Below, piece by piece: positions 1-6,131 of a stretch of DNA of 7,610 nucleotides. Every line of letters begins with the position of its first letter. Position 1 is the first letter of the stretch. A model generated the notes under the pieces. The model searched no databases. It saw only the letters and a program-made list of their open reading frames with translations, and had not been told where the DNA came from. A program made the translations under genes and the position numbers. Source of the stretch: MGR-bin208 sp043779285 (GTDB taxonomy: Bacteria; Bacteroidota; Bacteroidia; Chitinophagales; Chitinophagaceae); assembly GCA_043779285.1 (NCBI GenBank), contig JAYWEL010000228.1, positions 1 to 7,610 of the forward strand, read 5' to 3'.

Positions 1-819
1 GATGGTGACAGTATTAACTCACTGGAAAAAATCATCAAATTTGGTAGTGCATTTCAACAACATGCAAGCACTTCGTCTAATACACTTTTCGGAGACTTAC
101 CGATGTTATTAGACATACAAGCACCTAAAATTCCGGATTGCCCAAAATGGCCCCTGATTGTTCAATTAGATCATGAAAAAGAAGTGACTGGTATTTTTCT
201 GAGTGGGCATCCTCTCGATCATCACAAATTTGAGATCAAACATTATGGCATCATTCCAATTACAGAATTTATTGAGTTTAAAGATAATTTAGAAATTCAA
301 CCAAATCCAGGAAGGCCCATTAAGTTAATTGGCTTGGTGATTTCAACCCAGCATCGTGTTACTAAAACCGGAAAGAAATATGGCATATTAACGATTGAAG
401 ATTACTCGGGTAAAACAGAGTTTTATTTATGGAGTGAAGACTATCTGAAATATTTAGCATACCTGCAACCAGGGAGTTCTTTGTTCATCAATGGTGCAAT
501 GAAGAAGCATGCCTATAAACCAGAATTTGAATTTAAAATAGCAAGTATTTCGCTGGTAGAAACCATCAAGAAAAATTTGACCAAACAAATTCAGATTAAT
601 ATGGAGGCAAACCAGGTTTCAAATGAACTGGTACAGTTTCTGGATAAAAATGTGAAGAATAATCCAGGAAAGTCGACCCTGAAATTTGTATTGATAGAGC
701 CGAAACTTAAATGCAAAATCAGCCTATGTACCATTGAAAATGGATTTGAAATGAATGACGAAATGTCGGATTTTTTGGAAAATCACCCTGAATATGACGT
801 TCATGTGTTAACAAATTGA
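1..819 (+). CDS. dnaE: DNA polymerase III subunit alpha, C-terminal part (5' end outside window)
   Basis: This is the C-terminal 272 residues of the replicative DNA polymerase catalytic subunit. The reading frame is open from base 1, so the first ATG at 103 is internal and not the start. Visible landmarks, numbered from base 1: an NTLFGD segment (residues 27-32), the DnaE hallmark EKEVTGIFLSGHPLD (59-73), and an OB-fold nucleic-acid-binding domain (about 107-187, from KLIGLVIS through the IEDYSGKTEFYLW strand region). A small mixed alpha/beta tail (about 188-272) follows. The polymerase (PHP, palm, fingers) domains lie upstream of the window. The ending is normal for the family and shows no frameshift. 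In the cell the protein synthesises DNA at the fork within the Pol III holoenzyme. trxA follows 82 bp downstream on the same strand. Identification rests on the SGHPLD motif plus the OB domain and is secure. Confidence 0.95.
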   Translation, partial: DGDSINSLEKIIKFGSAFQQHASTSSNTLFGDLPMLLDIQAPKIPDCPKWPLIVQLDHEKEVTGIFLSGHPLDHHKFEIKHYGIIPITEFIEFKDNLEIQPNPGRPIKLIGLVISTQHRVTKTGKKYGILTIEDYSGKTEFYLWSEDYLKYLAYLQPGSSLFINGAMKKHAYKPEFEFKIASISLVETIKKNLTKQIQINMEANQVSNELVQFLDKNVKNNPGKSTLKFVLIEPKLKCKISLCTIENGFEMNDEMSDFLENHPEYDVHVLTN

Positions 820-859
820 CCTTGTAAATGACATGAGAACCGATTTAAAAGAATGGTGT

Positions 860-867
860 TAAATTTG
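860..867 (+). promoter_or_regulatory. Candidate -7 promoter box of trxA
   Basis: TAAATTTG fits the Bacteroidota -7 consensus TAnnTTTG exactly and lies 34 bp before the trxA ATG, in the 82-bp gap after dnaE. I see no clear TTTG -33 element at 17-23 bp upstream, so the assignment rests on the -7 box alone. It suggests that trxA can be transcribed independently of dnaE. Confidence 0.5.
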
Positions 868-901
868 CAAAACAAAAAACAACTTAAATACAATAATAAT
901 T

Positions 902-1219
902 ATGGCTAAAGAATTTACAGACGCAAACTTTCAGGCTGATGTTATCAGTTCGGATAAATTAACAGTAATTGATTTTTGGGCTGAATGGTGTGGGCCATGC
1001 CGTGCAATTGGGCCGGTTATTGAAGAATTAGCTAAAGAATATGATGGCAAAGTAAATATAGGAAAACTAGATGTTGACAACAATCCTCAAGTTAGCATGA
1101 CTTATGGCATTACCAGTATTCCGGCTATATTATTTATCAAAAATGGAGAAGTGGTTGATAAATTAGTGGGTGCACAACCAAAAGGAAACTTTGTTAAGAA
1201 GATTGAATTGCATAAATAA
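902..1219 (+). CDS. trxA: Thioredoxin
   Basis: Small cytoplasmic disulfide reductase of 105 residues, the normal length for a single-domain thioredoxin. The active site WCGPCR carries the redox pair Cys30 and Cys33, preceded by the usual DFWAEW strand. The cis-proline loop is SIPAI with Pro74, and the C-terminal strand NGEVVDKLVGA is typical. There is no signal peptide or lipobox, so the protein is cytosolic and expected to be reduced by thioredoxin reductase and to serve enzymes such as ribonucleotide reductase and peroxiredoxins. The ATG at 902 gives the canonical N-terminus MAKEFTDANF; the upstream leader is AT-rich with no Shine-Dalgarno sequence, as is common in Bacteroidota. The gene lies downstream of dnaE with its own -7 box and ends 17 bp before a strong hairpin terminator. 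Nothing unusual is seen. Confidence 0.97.
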   Translation: MAKEFTDANFQADVISSDKLTVIDFWAEWCGPCRAIGPVIEELAKEYDGKVNIGKLDVDNNPQVSMTYGITSIPAILFIKNGEVVDKLVGAQPKGNFVKKIELHK

Positions 1220-1236
1220 AAATAGCTCCATAAATT

Positions 1237-1266
1237 AAAATCCCGGTTTTTTCAAACCGGGATTTT
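1237..1266. terminator. Bidirectional rho-independent terminator between trxA and nupG
   Basis: A perfect 13-bp inverted repeat, AAAATCCCGGTTT at 1237-1249 and AAACCGGGATTTT at 1254-1266, with a 4-nt TTTC loop. The A-run on one flank and the T-run on the other supply a U-tract in either direction. It lies between the stop codons of two convergent genes (trxA ends at 1219, the - strand gene ends at 1282), so it can terminate both. Confidence 0.9.
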
Positions 1267-1281
1267 ATTATGTATAACTCC

Positions 1282-2544
1282 TTAATGTGGCACACTCATT
1301 AAAGTCTTTGGATCATGTTTGTGTTTAAATAAAACCAAAAATAACACAGTTACTATAAGTGCATAACCTGCAAAGGCAGTCCATATGCCTTGCCAATCTT
1401 TTACATTATCCGTTGAAACGAAATAGCTATCAATCATATAACCACTTACTTTACTTCCCAAAAAAGCCCCTACTCCATTTGTCATCATCATAAATAAACC
1501 CTGTGCACTTGACCTGATTTTTGAATCGGTAGTCGTTTCAATAAATAAAGAACCCGAAATATTGAAGAAATCAAAAGCCATTCCATAAACCATACATGAA
1601 AGGATAATCATCCACAATCCATCATACGGATCTGGATTGCCATAAGCGAATAGTGCAAAACGTAATACCCATGCTATCATAGAGAACAACATCACTTTTT
1701 TAATACCGAATTTTTTAAGGAAAAAAGGAATTGTTAGGATGAATGCCGTTTCAGATATTTGAGAAATGGACATGATAATGGTTGAGTACTTTACTACAAA
1801 AGAATCTGCATATTGTGGTATTGTACTAAAATCATTCAAAAAAGAATCGCCATACATATTGGTTAATTGTAAGGCAGCACCTAGAAACATAGAAAAGATA
1901 AAGAATAAAGCCATTTTATAATTTGTAAACAGCTTGAACGCATTTAATCCCAATTGTTCGATAAAGGATGCGTCTTGCGAAATTGTTTTTTGAGGAGGGC
2001 ATTTGGGTAAAGTGAAAGAATAAATACCCAAAAAAATGGCTACAACACCAGCAATCAAAAATTGGTTTGCATTTGCTTTACTACCGGTAAGATTGGTAAT
2101 CCACATGGCGGCAATAAAACCGATGGTTCCCCAAACTCGAATTGGCGGAAATATTTTCACTACATCAAAATGGTTATTTTTCAAAATATTATAGGCAATC
2201 GAATTGGATAATGAAATCGTTGGCATATAAAAAATCATCGCCAGAAATATCACATAGTATAACGTATCCGGATTATTCACCATGGGAACATAGAATAATA
2301 CTAAGCCATACAAGATGTGTAAAATTCCGTAAAGCCTTTCTGCATTAAACCATTTATCAGCAATAATTCCTGCTAAGGCCGGCATAAAAAGTGAAGACAA
2401 TGCCAATGTAGAGAAAATGGCTCCAAACTGAGCCCCAGTCCATCCTTTTGCATTAAAACAGTACGTGCCTATTGTAATCAACCAAGCACCCCAAACAAAA
2501 AATTGTAAAAAACTCATCAGCGTAAGTCGAAACTTAATATTCAT
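1282..2544 (-). CDS. nupG: Nucleoside:H+ symporter, NupG family (MFS)
   Basis: A 420-residue inner-membrane protein with about twelve hydrophobic segments, almost the same length as E. coli NupG (418, from memory). The family pattern is recognisable along the whole length: the N-terminus MNIKFRLTLMSFLQFFVWGAW, FMPALAGIIADKW (53-65), FPPIRVWGTIGF (132-143), FFIFSMFLGAALQLTNM (214-230), SISQISE (259-265), RFALFAYG (295-302), AFDFFNISGS (323-332) and the ending FKHKHDP. Members of this major-facilitator subfamily (NupG/XapB) import nucleosides such as adenosine, cytidine, uridine or xanthosine with protons; the exact substrate cannot be read from the sequence. The ATG at 2544 matches the family N-terminus, so the start is firm. 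No nucleoside-degrading gene is adjacent. The gene is monocistronic, convergent with trxA, and divergent from the protease gene across a region with a perfect palindrome 72 bp upstream of the start. Confidence 0.93.
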   Translation of the reverse strand: MNIKFRLTLMSFLQFFVWGAWLITIGTYCFNAKGWTGAQFGAIFSTLALSSLFMPALAGIIADKWFNAERLYGILHILYGLVLFYVPMVNNPDTLYYVIFLAMIFYMPTISLSNSIAYNILKNNHFDVVKIFPPIRVWGTIGFIAAMWITNLTGSKANANQFLIAGVVAIFLGIYSFTLPKCPPQKTISQDASFIEQLGLNAFKLFTNYKMALFFIFSMFLGAALQLTNMYGDSFLNDFSTIPQYADSFVVKYSTIIMSISQISETAFILTIPFFLKKFGIKKVMLFSMIAWVLRFALFAYGNPDPYDGLWMIILSCMVYGMAFDFFNISGSLFIETTTDSKIRSSAQGLFMMMTNGVGAFLGSKVSGYMIDSYFVSTDNVKDWQGIWTAFAGYALIVTVLFLVLFKHKHDPKTLMSVPH

Positions 2545-2615
2545 TTTTTTCTTTTTAAGGATTGTACGTATTTAATTTATTATAGAAAAGCCATCTCGTA
2601 TCATTTACATAATTA

Positions 2616-2632
2616 GTTTACAAATTGTAAAC
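2616..2632. promoter_or_regulatory. Perfect 17-bp palindrome, candidate operator of nupG
   Basis: GTTTACAAATTGTAAAC has two 8-bp arms, GTTTACAA and TTGTAAAC, that are exact reverse complements around a single central A. It ends 72 bp before the nupG start codon on the divergent side. The shape, short symmetric arms and no U-tract, suits a dimeric transcription factor site better than a terminator. On the - strand it reads TTTACAATTTG, a near miss to the TAnnTTTG box with one extra spacer base, so it may also overlap a promoter. The regulator is unknown and no regulator gene is in the window. Confidence 0.5.
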
Positions 2633-2788
2633 AGCTCTAGTGTTAAAATTGGAAGATATTCTTTTCTATCGAATATTATTATTTCCCGAAAAAAATATCC
2701 TCCATGATAAATTCAAAAAAATATAATAAAATAATCCTCTCTGATTGAAATAATATGAATTGTTATATGATGTACATTTTGGATTTAC

Positions 2789-2818
2789 TTTGTACTTTCT
2801 ATTGCATCCTTTTTTTTG
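2789..2818 (+). promoter_or_regulatory. Weak candidate promoter for the M43 protease gene
   Basis: TTTG at 2789-2792 fits the Bacteroidota -33 element. TTTTTTTG at 2811-2818 matches TAnnTTTG at all fixed positions except the A, with an 18-bp spacer. It would place the transcription start in or beside the palindrome at 2820-2839, giving a leader of about 70 nt. The T-rich background makes chance matches likely. Confidence 0.25.
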
Positions 2819-2819
2819 T

Positions 2820-2839
2820 TTTAAATATTCATATTTAAA
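2820..2839. repeat. Perfect 20-bp AT-only inverted repeat upstream of the protease gene
   Basis: Arms TTTAAATAT (2820-2828) and ATATTTAAA (2831-2839) are exact reverse complements around a 2-nt TC centre. It lies 56 bp upstream of the TTG start. It could be an operator near the transcription start or a weak 5' leader hairpin. Because every arm base is A or T in an AT-rich region, coincidence is a real possibility. Confidence 0.35.
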
Positions 2840-2895
2840 CAATAAATTACAGGAAGGTTCTATATTTTAACCATTTTTTTTCTAAACATCAACGT

Positions 2896-5800
2896 TTGAA
2901 ACTACTTTTTACCAAAATATTGATCACTTGTTTTCTCCTATTTTATTCATCAAATACTATTGAGGCACAAAAGGCAAAGCCAATTCAATTATTGAATACC
3001 GAACGTTGTGGTACAATGAAACAATTGGAAGAATTCATGTCTACTAATTTAGATGTAAGAACAAGGTACCTGCAATCGATACAGGAAGCACAGCAAAAAA
3101 AACCAACTCAATCTAATATAGCTGTGTCAGAAATAAAAAGGACTACCGCCATCATAAATATTCCGGTAGTTTTTCATATTGTTTTAAAAAATCCTTTTAT
3201 CGTTACAGATGCTGATATACAGGCACAGATTGACCGAATAAATCTTGATTTTTCTGGTAAGAATCCGGATAGTACAAACGCCTTTCTTTTTTATGCTAGC
3301 CGTGGGAGTTCTGAAATTCGTTTCTGCTTAGCCAGAAGAGATCCATTCGGAAATTTGACCAACGGAATTGAAAGAAAAACAAGTGCTACAATGTATACGA
3401 CCAGCACAAGTGATCCAATAAAAATTTCGAATCTTGGCGGATTAGATGCATGGAACGCTAGTAATTATTTAAATATTTGGATTGGAGAAGGTGATGGGCT
3501 TGGTTATTCCACTTTTCCTAACACAAGCATAGCATCACAAGAAGGGATCGTCATTAATTTGATAGGAACATCTACTAATACTTGTTATGTAAACAACAAT
3601 TATAATTTGGGTCGAACTGCCACACATGAAGTGGGCCATTATTTTGGCCTATACCATATTTGGGGCGACAATCCAGTTGGATGTACAACAGACGATTTCA
3701 GGCATTTACCGGGTACTTGCCCATTGCCTGCATCCTTTTTAATTGGTGATACCCCAAATCAAAATACGTCCACTTTAAGTTGTCCATCAGGATTGCGAAC
3801 GGATGTATGCTCCCCAATTTCACCAGGATTTCAATATCAAAATTTCATGGATTATACAAATGATGCTTGTATGACCATGTTTACAAAAGCACAAGTGAAT
3901 CGAATGGAATGGGTTCTTCAAAATTGCCGGACTACATTACTTAGTTCACAGGGATGTATTTTTCCATCATCGGCAGTTTTGTTAGATGTATCACTCATCA
4001 ATATTATCAATCCTGGAGGAACTGATATTATTGGATGTAATATTATCAATCAACCAATCATCTCCTGTCCCGGACTCTTTACTCCAAAAATCATTATACA
4101 GAATAAGGGATTAACCACATTGACAACTGTAAAAGTAGGTTTACAAATAAATGCCTCGATTCCTGTTATTCAAACAATTGCTGTCAACCTTTCATCCGGT
4201 GGTTTTACTTCGCTCATACTTACTCCACAAGTTTTGAACCTGGGGAATAACAGTTTACGATTCTTCACCCTGGAGCCAAATGGAGGAACTGATGAACGAC
4301 CAGCAAACGATCAACAAATTATTAATATAAATCTGGCATCTCCTATAAATATTCCATTAACTGAAGGATTTGAAAATGAAATTTTTCCGCCCACAAACTG
4401 GAGCATTTTTAATCCCAATTTAAACAATACCTGGGTGCGTTTTTCTTCCCCTGGTAATGGAACTTTAGGTGCTGCATTTTTCGATAATTTCAATAACAAT
4501 ACCGTTAATCAGGTTGACGAATTAAGAACTATTGGTATGAATTTTTCTGGCACAGAAGATCTAAAAATTTCTTTTGATTTGGCTCATAAAAACTGGACTA
4601 CACTTGGAGAACAAGACAGTTTGTCCATACTTGTTTCTAATAATTGTGGAAATACTTTTACAACAGTGTATAAAAAATGGGGCCCAGCACTTTCCACAGC
4701 CGGTACGTTCAGTACAGCATATTTAAATCCGATTCCATCCGATTGGCGAAATGAATCAATCATTGTTCCTAATTCCCTTGCAACAGGCGGACAAGTAATT
4801 GTTGCCTTCAGAAATACCAACCGATATGGGAATAATATTTTTATTGACAATATTTCGATTGCCCCGATTTTTGATAGGGATATTCAGTTGCTCACTATCA
4901 ATGACCCGAAAGATATCTTGTGCACATCCACATCTAATGCATCAGTTACAATTAAAAATGTTGGAAAATTAAATATTACCGGATTTGTGGTTAATTTAAA
5001 AGTGGATAATTCACCGGTAGTATCTACAATTTTTAGTACTGTCAACATCATTCAAAATGGAACACTAAAACTTAGCTTGCCTGGGCTAAATGGGCTAAGC
5101 CTGGGAGCTCATACCATCAAAGCTTATATAACCTCATTGCTGACGTCAAGTGGAACCGGTGATCAAAACTTGTTAAATGATAGTCTTACAAAAGCTTTCA
5201 GCATTACCGGAAATATGGCAGCTCCTCTCTTGGAAGGTTTTGAATCGGTTACTTTCCCTCCAATTGCCTGGGGAGTTAGTAATCCGGATAATGATATTAC
5301 CTGGAAAAAAACGTTGAATGGTTTTAACAGTAGCAGTAGCGCATTTGTACACACCTATAATTATGCAAACATTGGACAGGTTGACCAATTGGTTACTCCC
5401 AATATAAGTTTCTCTTTGGTAGACTCCGTTTTGTTAAGCTTTGATTTATCTGCTGTTACTTACAGCGATCCACGAACTACCAACATTCCTTTAGATACGC
5501 TGGAAGTATTGGTAACAAAGGATTGTGGCAACACATATACATCTGTTTACAAAAAATGGGGAGTTGCTCTTCAAACGATTAATGATCCAATTAATGAACA
5601 ATTAACTGAGTTTTTCCCTACTAATTCCTCTCAATGGCGAGCAGAAAAAATTGATCTCACTTCCTTTGCATCCAACTCGCCTATTCAAATAGTATTTCGG
5701 GTAATTAATAATTTTGAGAACAATATTTTCATTGACAATGTCAATTTTAAAACTAGAATATTACCGGATCGGTTAAAAAAGAACGGTTATTTAATACTTC

Positions 5801-6033
5801 CTTCTCCATTTCAAAACAATTTTTCAGTTTGGTTTAGAACCACTCCTTTAGATTTGAGTTTTATTCAAGTATATAATGTATCGGGACAAAAAGTATGGAG
5901 TAAACTTTTTAATAAAGATTCTGGCAATTTAATTAATATAGATCTCACCGGAAAGCCAAAAGGAGTTTACCTGGTGAATTTGGGCTATCAAAATTCTAAG
6001 TCAACTGTGGTTGAAAAGATCATAAAAAATTAA
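2896..6033 (+). CDS. Secreted M43 (pappalysin-like) zinc metalloprotease with T9SS sorting domain
   Basis: A 1045-residue secreted or cell-surface protease. Residues 1-24 form a signal peptide (MKLLFTKILITCFLLFYSSN then TIEA). The catalytic domain (to about 350) carries the extended zinc motif HEVGHYFGLYH, with ligands His244, His248 and His254 and catalytic Glu245, and the metzincin Met-turn NFMDYT (Met318). Several cysteines flank these and may form disulfides. Next come a CARDB-like beta domain (about 361-480), a jelly-roll domain (about 486-655, from PLTEGFE to IFIDNISI), a second CARDB-like domain (about 660-770) and a second jelly-roll (about 776-951, from PLLEGFE to IFIDNVNF). The T9SS type A sorting domain (about 963-1045) has LPSPF, YNVSGQKVW and PKGVYLVNL. 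The start is TTG: the frame is open back to 2839, but no ATG precedes the signal peptide. The gene is monocistronic, with a terminator after it. M43 specificity and substrate cannot be predicted; nutrient scavenging or surface-protein processing is inference. Confidence 0.93.
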   Translation: MKLLFTKILITCFLLFYSSNTIEAQKAKPIQLLNTERCGTMKQLEEFMSTNLDVRTRYLQSIQEAQQKKPTQSNIAVSEIKRTTAIINIPVVFHIVLKNPFIVTDADIQAQIDRINLDFSGKNPDSTNAFLFYASRGSSEIRFCLARRDPFGNLTNGIERKTSATMYTTSTSDPIKISNLGGLDAWNASNYLNIWIGEGDGLGYSTFPNTSIASQEGIVINLIGTSTNTCYVNNNYNLGRTATHEVGHYFGLYHIWGDNPVGCTTDDFRHLPGTCPLPASFLIGDTPNQNTSTLSCPSGLRTDVCSPISPGFQYQNFMDYTNDACMTMFTKAQVNRMEWVLQNCRTTLLSSQGCIFPSSAVLLDVSLINIINPGGTDIIGCNIINQPIISCPGLFTPKIIIQNKGLTTLTTVKVGLQINASIPVIQTIAVNLSSGGFTSLILTPQVLNLGNNSLRFFTLEPNGGTDERPANDQQIININLASPINIPLTEGFENEIFPPTNWSIFNPNLNNTWVRFSSPGNGTLGAAFFDNFNNNTVNQVDELRTIGMNFSGTEDLKISFDLAHKNWTTLGEQDSLSILVSNNCGNTFTTVYKKWGPALSTAGTFSTAYLNPIPSDWRNESIIVPNSLATGGQVIVAFRNTNRYGNNIFIDNISIAPIFDRDIQLLTINDPKDILCTSTSNASVTIKNVGKLNITGFVVNLKVDNSPVVSTIFSTVNIIQNGTLKLSLPGLNGLSLGAHTIKAYITSLLTSSGTGDQNLLNDSLTKAFSITGNMAAPLLEGFESVTFPPIAWGVSNPDNDITWKKTLNGFNSSSSAFVHTYNYANIGQVDQLVTPNISFSLVDSVLLSFDLSAVTYSDPRTTNIPLDTLEVLVTKDCGNTYTSVYKKWGVALQTINDPINEQLTEFFPTNSSQWRAEKIDLTSFASNSPIQIVFRVINNFENNIFIDNVNFKTRILPDRLKKNGYLILPSPFQNNFSVWFRTTPLDLSFIQVYNVSGQKVWSKLFNKDSGNLINIDLTGKPKGVYLVNLGYQNSKSTVVEKIIKN

Positions 6034-6061
6034 ATTTATCCATTTATTCAACTACATACAT

Positions 6062-6092
6062 TAAGCCCTGAAATATTCGGGGCTTACTTTTT
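6062..6092 (+). terminator. Rho-independent terminator of the protease gene
   Basis: The stem TAAGCCCTGAA (6062-6072) pairs with TTCGGGGCTTA (6076-6086), with one T·G wobble, around a 3-nt loop. It is followed by CTTTTT. It begins 29 bp after the protease stop codon and separates that gene from the mqnE promoter immediately downstream. Confidence 0.85.
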
Positions 6093-6101
6093 AATATGTG
6101 T

Positions 6102-6109
6102 TATTTTTG
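6102..6109 (+). promoter_or_regulatory. Candidate -7 promoter box of mqnE
   Basis: TATTTTTG is an exact match to the Bacteroidota TAnnTTTG box and lies 22 bp before the chosen mqnE start. The best -33 candidate is TTCG at 6076-6079 (one mismatch to TTTG, 22-bp spacer), inside the upstream terminator stem. Its position implies that an ATG at 6096 would lie upstream of the transcription start and therefore not be used. Confidence 0.55.
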
Positions 6110-6131
6110 CAACACTATTAAAGGAATGGAC

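Larger units (their letters stand above)
2545..2895. other. Divergent AT-rich intergenic region
   Basis: These 351 bp separate the divergent nupG and protease genes and contain no convincing ORF, tRNA or riboswitch-like structure. What can be seen is a perfect 17-bp palindrome (2616-2632), a TATAAT-like hexamer on the - strand (2579-2584), a weak Bacteroidota-type promoter candidate for the protease (2789-2818), and a perfect 20-bp AT-only palindrome (2820-2839). No exact TAnnTTTG box occurs on the - strand upstream of nupG. The rest is low-complexity A/T runs. Confidence 0.8.

Noticed and set aside
103..819. Treating the dnaE fragment as a 238-residue gene starting at ATG 103
   Set aside because: The frame is open from base 1 and DnaE-like sequence (NTLFGD) precedes the ATG.
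2142..2348. Open frame of 68 codons on the + strand
   Set aside because: It lies entirely inside nupG on the opposite strand and shows no family features or own promoter.
2545..2895. Small RNA, riboswitch or hidden toxin-antitoxin gene in the intergenic region
   Set aside because: No GC-rich conserved-looking structure, no terminator-like hairpin with U-tract and no plausible small ORF; only two palindromes and A/T runs.
4311..5388. Four short open frames on the - strand
   Set aside because: All are antisense to the protease gene, which is clearly coding by its domains; they have no recognisable motifs.
6096..6131. Upstream in-frame ATG extending mqnE by 12 residues
   Set aside because: It lies immediately after a terminator and before an exact -7 box, and the extra residues do not resemble the MqnE N-terminus; the ATG at 6132 has a ribosome-binding-like sequence at proper spacing.
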